From NCBI GenBank assembly GCA_013398295.1, contig VZSF01001145.1:520065-584064 (forward strand): a stretch of DNA of 64,000 nt. Direction: 5' to 3'. This document shows positions 23,231 to 34,784 of the stretch, piece by piece. Within the stretch, counting starts at the first letter, position 1. Each line of letters opens with the position of its first letter. Source of the DNA: Chionis minor (taxonomy: Eukaryota > Chordata > Aves > Charadriiformes > Chionididae). Below the pieces are notes generated by a model. It was not told the DNA's origin. It worked only from the letters and a program-made list of their open reading frames with translations, and searched no databases. A program made the position numbers and the translations under genes.

Positions 23231-25144
23231 TTTCCTCTGTCTTGGCCTCTCTCTTGCGGTATTACTACTTACATTTTCTTCAGAATGTCTACCTCTTTAC
23301 AAGCATGTTGGTTTCAACAAAAGTACAAAAATAATTCCAGGAAAGCTTCGTTTCACAAAAATGTTTCCATCACCTCTAGTGGTGACTTAACTTTCTCTAA
23401 GCACACACAACATGAATCCAGCTGCAATGTGTGTGTTGTGTAAACCTGGTGTGATTCTGCTGAAGTCAGCAGATGTGGTCCAGATTTGCAGTGCTTTCTT
23501 GGAATGAAGAACTTTGCCTTCTATTTATAACATACTCTCTTACTAAAGAAATAGCCTTAAAATGGCATTCACTTTTGCAGTAAATGCTTTAGAAAAAGAA
23601 ACAAAAAAGACCATCAATTACCAAAAAAAAAGCCACCAAAAACACAACACCAAAACTTCTATGCAATGGCAAAAAATAGCATGTAGTCCAAGTTTCGCTG
23701 TTACTGACACAAAGCTAGAGTCATCCTGATCTTGTCATTAACATGACGGCACATTCACTCTAATTTAAACAGGCAGCAGAAAGCTATTCTCATGCAAATA
23801 ATACACAAATCTGCCAGGAACTGGTAATACTTAGCTCAATTTGACAGCCACGCATACCATCAGACAAGTATTGATGATGAATAAAGATAATGGATGAGAA
23901 ACTCGTGTTTAGCAGTCTAAGCAATTAATAACTAAGGACAGACAGACAGATGAAATCTGTCAGCACATGGAAAGGATGCACTAATTGCATTGCACGTAAG
24001 TTGCAAAAGTGGGCAGCTTTTATTGTTTTGTCTTTCAGAAAGACAAACTTGTAAGAAAGTTTAAATCGATGCTGCTTTTCCATGGCTGCAGCTCCCCCCT
24101 GAGCAGGACAACGCTATATCTGCCAGACATCTTTCAGGTGTCCTATCCTCAGCTCCCCTGTTCCGCAAGGGAACCAGGACACCAACAGCACCCCCTCATA
24201 CTTAAATTTCCCTCCCATTAGTCAGGCGACTTTCCTGTTGACTTAACTCCCTTTACTTTAACGTCTCCAAGGTTGATCTTTCCAACATAAGTCCCATTCA
24301 TATTTAATCTCTATCTCTATTTAACTTGTCAAGGCTCTAATAAATGAGGAGAGCACTCTTAGCCAAAGGTTTTCCTCTGATCTGCTTGGTCCAAATAGGT
24401 ACATGGAAGTGGATATATACTTCAAGTGATACAGCTCACGTCTTGGAGGATGAAAGTTAGACTGCAGCCAGCAGTAGGGTATGCAGGCACCCCAGCCACA
24501 CCGCAGATCCACTACCACATCCCTTCATGCTGAGATCGATATAAAGCTCCAGCACCCACCTTAGCCTGGCTTGCATGTCCCAGTTAATCCCCAGGACAAG
24601 GGAGGGAACCTCCAAGGGATAAGAATGGCCACTGAGCAGGTTAAGCAAAAGCAATTTCAAGGACTGCAGGAGGCTGGGATGTGGGGTTCACCATGGTCTC
24701 CTCCCACCTTGGAAAGAGACCACTTTAGAAGGTCCCTCCACCTTTTTTTCAGGAGAAGCGGCTCCGAGGTCTCATTCATCAGTGCAACTTCTGCTGGAGA
24801 AATGGGGTAAATCCCATAAACACCCTTTAAATGAAAGTGTAGGGCACCTGATGGGACAAGAGATGGCCCTGGCCAGCTCAAAGGGCTGCAAACACCAGAA
24901 AACAAGGCTTTAACTACTGCGTATCAGAAATCTTGTTTCTATTTGACCGCACTTTCATCCCTTTTACCCTGAAAACCTTGCTGTCCTCATTGTTCACAGC
25001 CTGGGAGCCAGCTCCCATCGCCACCAGGACCTTTCCCCCTCTCCTGTCACGCAGTGCCCTGTTCCCCGACCCTTGCCCACCAGCATTGGCCCTCCCCACA
25101 CACACCAGGCCCAGTGGCCACCTGAGGAGTTTACTGCTGCCGTG

Positions 25145-25200
25145 CCCTACCCACCATGTCGTGCTACATCCACCATGTCATGACCTACCCACCACACCAC
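25145..25200 (+). repeat. Degenerate ~19-bp tandem repeat (CCACCATGTCRTG)
   Basis: CCACCATGTCGTG and CCACCATGTCATG occur 19-20 bp apart, with a third, poorer copy (CCACCACACC) following. Confidence 0.55.
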
Positions 25201-25508
25201 CCAACCCATCTCCTCATGGTAGCCATGACAGCGTGTCTGGACCACCACCTCCACAGAGAGGATGAAGTGCAGGCCCTCAGCTGCCAGTTTTTCCTCCCCC
25301 TGCCTCCACACCAGTATGCATTTATCTGAAAAAAGTCACCTTTAAAGCCAAAACCCACGCAGGGGCTGGACGATAGGAAGAAGGGGGCCTTTCCGCCCAG
25401 GCTGTCCACATGCTCTGGCAAGCAGCACTGTCTCAGGCTTGGCTCCCTCCTGAGCCCCCAGACAAACGTGGCTTCCCTCTTGACTTGCTATTTAAAAACC
25501 ATCCCCAG

Positions 25509-25605
25509 ACGGGCATACGGCGGTTTCAGATTAATGACCTGGAGCCGTCAGCGGGCGGGCAGCGTCCCCGTCTGCTGCGACGCGCCGGGTCCCCCCACAG
25601 CGGAG
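25509..25605. other. Local CpG cluster (mini CpG island)
   Basis: About 13 CpGs within about 100 bp (including CCGTCAGCGGGCGGGC and GACGCGCCGGG words), sharply bounded by AT-rich sequence. Candidate enhancer or orphan CpG island. Confidence 0.5.
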
Positions 25606-26369
25606 CCACTGCTGCCTCCACATTAGACCAGTCCATTTACTTACTTGCCATTTCATCTTATATTTTTAATTTAAGGAGGACCACTTCCTAAAACAGACTA
25701 GAAGCTCCAATTCCGGGGGAAAAGAGGCTCAGTCATGGGTATATATTGCATAAATTTAAGGTTTTATTGTATTTACATGTCCCCTCCCAGCACACTTTAC
25801 CAGAATAGCTCTTTATCTGCAGACGTGGCTCATTGACTGGGGCTGAACATGGAGGCGGACAACACGACCAAGATCATTTGGGTCCCTGTGTTGTGTCCCT
25901 CCACCCAACCTGCTCCCTCTAAAGCCCACGTCCTGCCCAGCCGATGGGGCCAGGGACTGAAAGCCTCCTGCTACCCAGACGTAGGCAGAACACGGGTATT
26001 TCATTTCACATACAATTGCACAGATTTTGAAATCCACATTGACGTGGAGCAGCAGCAACACTTGAAGTGTGGAAATTGTCTTAAAAGAAAGCCCTTGTTT
26101 TCAAGAGGATTGTTTAGGTCTGAAGTTCAGCAAAGCCCGTGCCGCTCTGTGAGGTGCTTTCATTTCAATGGGACAGGACTGCAATTTCTGATGAAAAACA
26201 GTTCTTTTCCCAGTGTTGTTTTTTTTTCTATATATATCAGAGCTAATGTCATTACATGCACAGAAAAGAGAGAGTGCATACTTGTATATCTGCTACACTC
26301 AGGGTAGTCATTTACAGTGATGCAAAACAGGTTAAGGCCCTGTCAAATCAACACAGTAGGGTTTTATAT

Positions 26370-26566
26370 CACAATTATTACAGCGCTTCCCCCAAGGTCC
26401 CAGTCAGGATGAGAACCCTGATCAAATAAGGAGCGGTGCAAACGCCCAACAAGACAGCACGCCCAAATGGAGCAACCGGACAGAAAACAGGGGGATGAAC
26501 AGAGTTATGAAATGAATTGGCCAAGGTCCCACAGCAGGTTGATTGCAGAGACAGGAATCACCCCAC
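26370..26566 (-). repeat. Ancient MIR/CORE-SINE-like element, nearly full length
   Basis: The plus strand reads as the antisense of an old amniote MIR-type element. It begins with a TTACAGCGC...AAGGTCCCAGTCAGGAT block (26377-26410), then GGTGCAAACGCCCAACAAGACA. It ends with the diagnostic GCCAAGGTCCCACAGCAGGT at 26520-26539 and a GCAGAGACAGGAATCA block. The order of blocks fits the family over nearly 200 bp, so this is the best SINE relic in the window. Confidence 0.6.
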
Positions 26567-29500
26567 GGGCAGGTCATACCACCCTTTGCACAGGTTTGCA
26601 CAACCGTAAGTAAGCAGACACTTAAAAATCAGACTCATTGTAAAGGGAAACATGGCTTTGGGGCACCAGACGTACACGCCAGAGGCCTCCTCTCTACAGC
26701 TCACAGCTGTACTCTTGCTTTCTGTGGCAAACTGGGGCCAAAACAGCACCATCAGCAGATGGTGACATCATTTAATACCTCTGCTTGCTTAGTGCACCTA
26801 GCCAAAAAAACATTTTGTGTTGATCTGGGATGCAGGTGAAGAGTCTGGTGCTCTCAGGATTTAGTTACACTGCAGGATGAGGAGCCTGGGGAGACCGATG
26901 CTGGGTAGAGGAAAAGAAATAGCCAGCAAGAGGATTAACATAAGCAATTGCAAGAGGACTGACAGTGGTGGAGCCTGGGTGATAAAAACCAGGCGCAAAA
27001 CACAAACTGGCTTTAATATTCAGAAGCAACTCAAAAAAACCCACAGGAACATGGGCAGACATTTATGTCATCCTTGTGCGAGCACAAGGCAGCTCCATGC
27101 AGATAGGGTAACCAATCAGGCTGTAAACATCGGAACTGACAATCCCCAACGCCAGTGGATGGGAAAAGCCTCAATTACAGTGGGTACAATCTCTCAGCAA
27201 TTTGTAGGACCAGCTTGGTATTCTACATAGCCATGCTGTACCCTACACACCATGGCATCTATGTTCCTTTCCACATGTCCAGCGATGGCACCACAGTGAT
27301 GAGATTACATCATCCCTCAGGTAATGCCATCAAGTCACAGCATGCAAAGAGAGGGGCTGGAAGCTGGAGGGACAATTTGTGGGGCTCCACTAACTCTGTT
27401 ATCCCTGTTACATACTCTGTCACATTTGTTGGTGCATGCTAAAAAAAAGTGGCTGCTATGGAAGAGACCTGATTAAAAAAAGAACAGGAATTGCATTCTA
27501 ACTCTGAGAGTCACGTGGTTGAAGTCCATGGAAAATCTGGTCTAGGTTGCCTAGAAGACAAGCTGCAGCCTGTGCTAAAAGGCCATCTTGGTGAGCCCTT
27601 GGTGGGCAGTATTTTGTCGCCAATCAAGCCCCTATCCTTTTTAAATACCTCTGTCAAAGAGCATCCTCATCCGCACCATCCTCCAAGAGCAGACTTCAGA
27701 ACAGCCACTCACATGGCATCCTCCACCTCCCATCAGTGCTCACCCAGCAGCACAAGGACCATTAGTAAGCTCTGCCAGCTCCAGCCCAAGCTGGCACAGG
27801 ATTTGGAGGTGGCTAGTTCATCAGGCAGTAGCAAGGCCGTCCGCCCCAGGCAGCAGAGACACGCATGCAGCCTGTGCATTTACTTGCAACCATTTCTGCT
27901 TTGTAATTTCTGAAAGCAATTTTTATGGGCCAACATTAAAAAGAACCACAAGATTATAGAGGGCTTGTGGGCAGCCACAGTCAGGCCCACCAGAGCTGAA
28001 ACTGTAGGCGCCCCAAACAGTAGACAGAAATTCTCCAGGAACTTCAAGCCCATCACCGGGCGCTGACTCCTTTGTGTCCATTCAGATTCAGATGAGGAGA
28101 ACAGGCATTAAATCCACAGCAGATCTGTGGTTTAGGACTCCAGTTAACAAGGGAGGCTTTGCCTTGCTTATTTTTACATTCCATTCATACATAAACAAAG
28201 AATATAATCTGCTTTTGAGGATTTAAAATCTGTGGATCTTGCTGTCAATGTTAAGGTGCTTGGCTGGTGGCATCAGTCTCCGTCCATTGGGTCTGATGTG
28301 CCAGGTTGATTTTTTTTTCCCCCCTAACGTTTTAGAAAGGGAGGGAGCACTAGAGAAGGGAAAAATGAGGTTGCTTTTGAAGAATTGCTTGCTGTTAGGG
28401 AAGGCAAGGAAACACTTCTGGTTCAAATTAGCAGGGTTGGGTAATGACAGAGGAGACCTTTCGCTACAAGCCCTTGTGTTTCATCAGCACATGAGCTCTT
28501 TGCTGGCGCACTGTCCAGCCCAGTTCTAACCATTAAAGCAATGGCATTTTCATCACCGTTTCCCTCCAGAGGCTGTCCTGTAAGCTCAAATGTCTGGAGC
28601 TATTTACACTGCCTATCTTTACCCTCCTGTGTAGCTAATGGCCAGAGTAGACACCACTCTGAGTCCCCGCTTAGATACCCAAATTAGATGCCTCCAGTTA
28701 GATGATACCCGCACTTTCTCACACACTCCCTTTCACGTCCTTCTCACACTGTCAGATCGGTGCTAACAAACCTGAGCATCCACAAAACTAAGTGTCTCCC
28801 CTTCTAGGATTATATTACCCCAGGAGCAAACTGCATCCTTTACCTGGGAGCTATGGTTCAACTGGTTGTTGGTTGTCAGTTTAGGTAGATTACAAAAGGC
28901 GTTTCATTGATTTCCCTGCGCTTTCATGCCCATTAAGGAGAAACCACGGATGAAATGCAGGACCAGCCTCCTGCACTCCGACACCTGTCTAGAGAGGCAG
29001 TGCCTTGCACCCAGGGGTTGATTTGTAACCAGAAGGGGAGGAGGAGAGAAAAACCTCTCTCGGAACGCACACAGCACCTGTCCAAGCGGTCAGCTTGCCT
29101 CCGGCAGTCTCACTTCGACACATTACACACTGGATTTGTGCTGCGAAACGACGGGTTGCAATACATCTGCGAAAAGTAACAGCCACCGTAAAAGGAAGAG
29201 GGGGGGGGTCCAGGTTTCCTGCAAAATGTGACTAGCAGGAATTAAAACGTAAAAGAAACACCCTCCAGGGTCTTCACAGAAGCTATAAACCCAAGCAACT
29301 GTTTTGCCAGGTGTTATTGTGCAGCGCCTGCTGTGAAAGCGGCTCTTTGCTGGCACCTCGCCTGTCTCATCTTCCCAGTGCCCCTGAGCCCACTGGGCAG
29401 GCAGCACCAAGCAGGGGCAGCCGGGGGAGTTATTAGCCAGCAGTGCTCGGCAAGGGCTGAACCGGCGACGGGCTCTGAGCAGCTGAATGAAGTGTTGTCA

Positions 29501-30994
29501 TTTCCCAGCTGGGAGCGGGAAAGAGCACGGTGCCGCTTCCTGATGCTGTTATTTTATTTTGCAGCGGCTTCCCCTTCCCGCTGTCTGAATGTCACAGATT
29601 ACTTCACTGCTGTGCAAGCCTCTGGGGGGGGGGGAACAGAGGGGGAAGTGAAAAATCTGGCAAGCGCTTCCTGAGCTGCCGGCATCCCTGATGCCCCAGC
29701 TGCTGCACAGAAACCAAAAGCTGGAAGGTATGGTTGGAAAATTCACCTTTGGGAAGCAAGAGCCACGCACAGGTCAGCCACCCACCTGCCAAAGTCTGCA
29801 AACACCCAAGGATCCTGCTCCCACTCCCATCTATTTAACCCCTCTGCACTAAGGCTCGCGATGTCTTGCTGGCTCAGGAAATTTAAGCCCCGGGCTGCTT
29901 TTTGGAGCTTGTCAGCAGCGCTCTTTTGTCAAGCAGAGGCCTTCCTGTCAAGTGATACAAAGTGCTCGCTCTCCTTTTTCCCCTTGGGAGCTGCACATGC
30001 TTCCTCCCATGGCAGCCCCAGCTTTTGTCAGCCCAAGGGAGCAGGGCAGCTGGCAGGACGCCCGAGAGTCTGGCGGAGAGAGACCGCTCTGCCTGGTCCC
30101 GTAGCTCACCACCACACGCATGCAAAGGGCCTGGGCAGGGGAGGCGGTGGGCAACTGGGGGGACCGGGCTGGAGAATGGCAGAGATCACCGGTCTGGATG
30201 AAGGGCAAGGATCTGCACGTTGCTTCAGAGCACAGCAACTTGGCTGATCCCGTCTGCTGCCGCTCAGGGTTGGTGCCCCTGTACTAGGGACTGACCAACT
30301 GCATGGCCGCTGGGAGACAGCGTGCCAAAATGGAAAAAGCAGCAGCGAGGACTACCTACAAAGGCAATGTGTGCTGCTTTCTGACCCTTTCCAACTTTTC
30401 TGCCTTCCATCGAGAGACAGACAGAAAAGCAGAGGGTCTATTTGGTCAAGTCAGAACAAGTGCTGCAGCCACACAATTTCATACAGTTTACAGAAAGCTC
30501 CTTCCCACAGCAGGAGTAAGCTGTCCGACCAGGGCTGAACTGAAGCACTCACAGAACTAACAAGAATAACTAAGAATAAGAAACAAAAGAGCCATAACAC
30601 GATTTCTCCACTGATGCTACACAGATACATCAGCAGCAGTGAGAATGTCAAATTCTCCAGCATATGGCAGAAGCCCCTTTCACCAGAGCATCCTTGTCTT
30701 CACTTATCTCTGAAATTTCATTTGGCCATGGCCCTATTTTGGGGAGTTGGCGCCATGTCTGCAAACTTACACGCTTAGATTTGTACCCTGTAGGCTGTAC
30801 ACACACAATAAGCTAGGCCAAATTCAGTTCCTTTTCCATATCTTAGTAACTAGCACCTCTAACTGCAGGTGAAGAGCCATGGGATGGAGAGCAGACAGCA
30901 CTGGTTTGAGCTGGGGTGACCTAACACCAACCTACAACACTGCCACTATCAAGTGGGTCATATTCTCTTTTCCTTGCTGCTTGATTTAGTGAAC
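26567..30994. other. Non-coding, moderately GC-rich toward 29.3-30.3 kb
   Basis: The 29.3-30.3 kb part is GC-richer, with scattered CpGs, a G11 run at 29624-29634 and many overlapping open frames on both strands, but no frame with protein-like composition. The rest shows nothing. Confidence 0.45.
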
Positions 30995-31093
30995 GCTCTT
31001 CCCTATGCCTTGCACTTGTAAAGCAGGGACAATGACACCAACTGCCTCTGTAGAGCGTTTTAAGACATTATCCACTACAAGGTGCAATTTCAG
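30995..31093 (+). repeat. Ancient MIR-like SINE fragment
   Basis: GCACTTGTAAAGCAGGGACA (31012-31031), then ATGACACCAACTGCCTCTGT and AGAGCGTTTTAAGACATTAT, follow the order of an amniote MIR-type element (TCTGTAAAATGGGGACAATGA...CTTTGTAAAGCGCTTTGAGAT). Diverged, identified by eye. Confidence 0.5.
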
Positions 31094-33480
31094 CAGGATT
31101 GGTGCCTGAGTAAGGTAGCACGAAGAGAGCTCAGAGACTACTAAAATCCTTTGTTTTAAGGCAAAAGGAAGATGCAAATAGAAGTATCCTGCTTAATTTG
31201 TTCATTCTGAAAGAGATGGAAAGTGCCTTCTTCAGTATGCAAACACAGGATGGATAATTAAACAGCAGAGACTGGGGCAGCATGGCATGTCATTGTGACA
31301 GTCTTGTTTGTGGGTTCCCCATATAATTGTCATATCAGAAACAATTGTCATACCTATAGCATCTAGTAAAAGTTGGGCATTGTCAGGAGTGATTAAATTT
31401 ACAGCACTTTCAATTTTTAAGCCTAAAGAGCACACTAAAATCACTGCAGAAAATGCAAAAAGTCACAGCCAATGGCAAATTAGTGTCTCAAGAAAGGCTT
31501 CCCCTCCTTTTGCAAGGAAGGTCCTGAATCATATTCTCCTCTTAAGTAATTTTTTCTTTTACTTCCGCAGTCAAAAAGACAATTCATTTAAATAGACAAC
31601 ACCAACAGAAAGTCCTATGGCTCATGTGCATCACAGCATCAAGCGAGAACCACAACGGTAGCCTCGAGCTCTCTTTCTTCTGTTTCAAGCTTTTAGCCAT
31701 TTATCTGGGAGGCTCTGCAGGACAGGTAGTAAAACCTCAACCTGTATCAACTTCTTGGTGAATTCCCCCAAACTAGGCAAAGAGGGATGCATTAGTGTAT
31801 CAGTGCTTGGTAGGAAAGAGTTGAACTCCCAGACCGCTTTTGACTCATCTAGCCTCATCCCACATCCACATGAGAAAACCATGAGAAGAAAGTAGGGCTG
31901 TAGTTGCACGACGCATGTTGGCCTAAATTACTACTGTGTCTGAAGCTGGTTGTAAGCCAGGTCAGTTTATTACAGCTGCTTACAGCAGCAGGAGGGGAGG
32001 GGGGAGAGCAGGGCTGGTAGGTGGTCAGTGGCAGCAGGCAGGTAGGACCACTTCTCCCAGCACCAGTACCATCCCGCGAAAGCTGAAAGTACCTGTGTTA
32101 GACACACACTGCCAGCTCTGGGCTGAAGGACAGAAACCATTTGGTACTGCACAGCGCTGCTTTGCAGTAATTCAGGCTAGGATGTATTCAACACCACACA
32201 GCCCCATGGTTTCAAGGAGCATTTATGCAGACAGGTTGCATTAAATCCCATGTCAACCTGTCGCCTCCAGCTCTGATGTTTGGATTGAGTGAGTGTAACT
32301 CTCTACTGATCTCTGGGGCAACGGGGAAAACACTATCCTCACATCCCTCAAGGCACAAAGAAAATCTTTTCCTTCTCACTTCTTTTTCACCCCTCTTAAA
32401 GTGATGGCATTCCTCACCAGCTGTAATCAGCACGCACGCTCTCCCAAAGTGCCATTTAATACCGTCACACAAAACGGCAGCGTGACCCATTTCGGGTTAC
32501 TATGTGCAACAATTGCAAGACACAGCAGCCCCGGTCTGCCAGGCTCCAAGAGGCTTTCTGCAAGGGCACTCACTCAATCCCCCCTTTCCGTAGACTCTCA
32601 GCTACATGCCCGAGAGATGGACAGCATTTCTCTTCGTCGCATCCACCCCCACCTCCACTTAATTTCATGCTTGGACTGTGACTGCACTAACAGGGCATAT
32701 CTAGTTTCTCCCTCGTATGCTGATTAAACCGACATGGTGCTTTGCACGGTCTTTCACGGACTCCTTATCTCAATAACAAGAGGGAGGAAAAAGCACAAGG
32801 ACAACTCTGAGCAAAGCAACACTGTCTCCTTTTCTGGCACTGGCAGAAGTCTCTCTGGGAAATGGTGTGCACCCTCTGTCAGGAAGCTGGGAGAGAAAAG
32901 TTACGACGGCTCAAGGGCTTGTCAGGGCAGGCCAGTCCTGATAAATGGGAAATTCTGGAGGCCTGTTTAACAATAGTGTTTTCCAACCTTTTCACTGTAT
33001 TTTTCAACTGTATCACATTGAGGAGGTGGATAGAAATCAGAGGCTGAGAGAGGTTGTGTGCAAAGCTTTTCAGAAGTGACTTCTGCTTCTGAGAGGTCTG
33101 CAAGAGATGCCCAGGACTGGGTGGCGCCCTGCCCTACCACAGTGCGTGCCTATAGAAACCAAGATCATGGCTATGGAAGCAGGGCACTAGAACCACAACT
33201 GAGTGTTGCTACTTTACATCAGTCAAAACTCTCCAGATCAGTTTTAACCAAATTATTTTTCCCATACTGCCTTCTTGACTGTTGGGCTTTGGTGTTGTTG
33301 AATGTACTCTAGCAAGCTTAGAAAGCTTTTCTGGAGAAATATCTTGGTTTGGGACTAAAAAAGAAACTTAAAAATCTGAAATCAGGAATTCTCATCTAAT
33401 CCCATTTCCTTGGTTTTTCAAATGGTTGTAAAAGCAGGAAATATTTTAAGGCCCACAATAATCGCAAAGGGGATTGCCAC
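31094..33480. other. Non-coding, intron-like DNA
   Basis: A small direct repeat AATTGTCATA (31325-31334 and 31343-31352) and a G-rich run near 31986-32010. No gene recognised. Confidence 0.45.
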
Positions 33481-33523
33481 CATTAAAAGGTCCCTTCCAA
33501 CCCAAACTATTCTACGATTCTAT
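33481..33523 (+). mobile_element. CR1 LINE 3' terminal fragment
   Basis: A very short 3' tail: AGGTCCCTTCCAACCCAAAC followed by TATTCTACGATTCTAT. This is the diagnostic CR1 3' end with one substitution in the octamer. Nothing upstream of about 33480 is clearly CR1, so this is an extreme 5' truncation or a relic. Confidence 0.8.
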
Positions 33524-33534
33524 CACCATACCAG

Positions 33535-33610
33535 GATAAATCAGTGGCAGAGTCATGAGCAGATGCAGGGACATCTCCTGGCTTTAGGGCCTTAAGTCAC
33601 TCTAAACATA
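33535..33610. repeat. Ancient MIR/CORE-SINE-like tail fragment next to the CR1 end
   Basis: The stretch TCAGTGGCAGAGTCATGAGC and the following text resemble the antisense 3' part of old amniote MIR-type SINEs (GTCAGTGGCAGAGC...GGAACC...CCTGGCTCC). Similarity is by eye and imperfect. The CR1 end directly abuts it. Confidence 0.42.
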
Positions 33611-34710
33611 GGATGCTTGGGGCAGCAGAAAGTGCCCCAGATCATCCATATGGAGCTGGCAGATAGGACACTGAACCTATGGGATGCCTGTCTTCTCGCA
33701 GAGTAGCAGAGCCTTGGGTAGCAGCCCCTGTGTACCAGTTACCTGTGTTTGAGAAACCAAATAATAGGCTAGATTTCCACAATGCAGCTGCCTGCTAGTT
33801 CCTTTCAGCTCCCTGTATCAAAAGTATAGAGAAACTCTGTTCATCTCATGATAACGCAGGCACTTAAAACAGGTCCAATGATTCCCACACCAGGTCTCCT
33901 AGCCCATAGACCAGCATACTCTCCACAAAGAATCCATTTGACAGGCTCTTCAGACAGGAATAGACCAATGAGTGTAAATAAGGATGGCCCCAAACCAAAA
34001 CCTTCATCAATCCTATGATCTGAAGCTCTAAGATACCTTTGGAAAGTGCAAACGCATAAACTTTCCTTTCTCTCCTGCCTCCTTCTTGGGCTCTGGTACT
34101 GTAAGACAGGCTTGTCATTCCTAACGGGCTTGTGAAGCACTCATAGCTTCTTTCAGCTCATACTAAAACCATTCCACACCTTTACAAATTCCTTGGTTTC
34201 TCAAAGGAACCAGCCCAGCATCTCCAGAGCCAATCATATGAGAGCACAATCCAAGTATAAAAGAACAGACTTTGCTTCCAACCCACAGGTCAGAGGCTTT
34301 GCTCAGAGAGCTTCCAAATCCATCACAAGCATATTCACTGTCTTCAAATCCCTTGCCATAACCCTTGCAAAAACAGCAGCACCTGGAAGAGGAACGAGAG
34401 GAGCTGATTTCAGAGGCAGATTGATTACCTGTGATGCATCTCACCAATGCAAAGGGACCAGCTCAGACCTCAGCTTTCCCAGCAGTTCCTTTGTTTGTCA
34501 CACTAAACTAAGTTTGAGAGAGAATCGCTCTGGTCACACATACCTACAGGTGACATTTGTGCAGCTTAAAACAGGCTATTTCAGGAGGAAATGTCTTTGT
34601 TTGGCTTAGGTTTCTGATGGGACCAGAGAATTGCAGCTGATATCACTAGTGAATGGAGCTAGGCCAGGTGGGTTATCATTCCAGATAGCCAGTCTGCTGG
34701 AAAGTGTTTT
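33611..34710. other. Non-coding DNA, nothing recognised
   Basis: Ordinary-composition sequence up to the microsatellite at 34711, with no repeat or exon signal that I can support. Confidence 0.45.
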
Positions 34711-34784
34711 CACACATGCGCACACACAAACAAACAAACACGCACACACAAACAAACAAACACACACACACACACACACACACA
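34711..34784 (+). repeat. Composite CA / CAAA microsatellite with a 22-bp tandem duplication
   Basis: Two identical 22-bp units, each CGCACACACA followed by three CAAA-type repeats, lie head to tail at 34719-34740 and 34741-34762. A (CA)12 run follows at 34761-34784. A CACACATG lead-in precedes them. Confidence 0.95.

Larger units (their letters stand above)
22773..26369. other. Non-coding, intron-like DNA
   Basis: Holds the SINE tail at 23151, the CCACCATG repeat (25145) and the CpG cluster (25509). Nothing else recognised. Confidence 0.5.

Noticed and set aside
34711..34784. CRISPR-like array
   Set aside because: The repeats are contiguous simple-sequence units without spacers, in a vertebrate-type genome.
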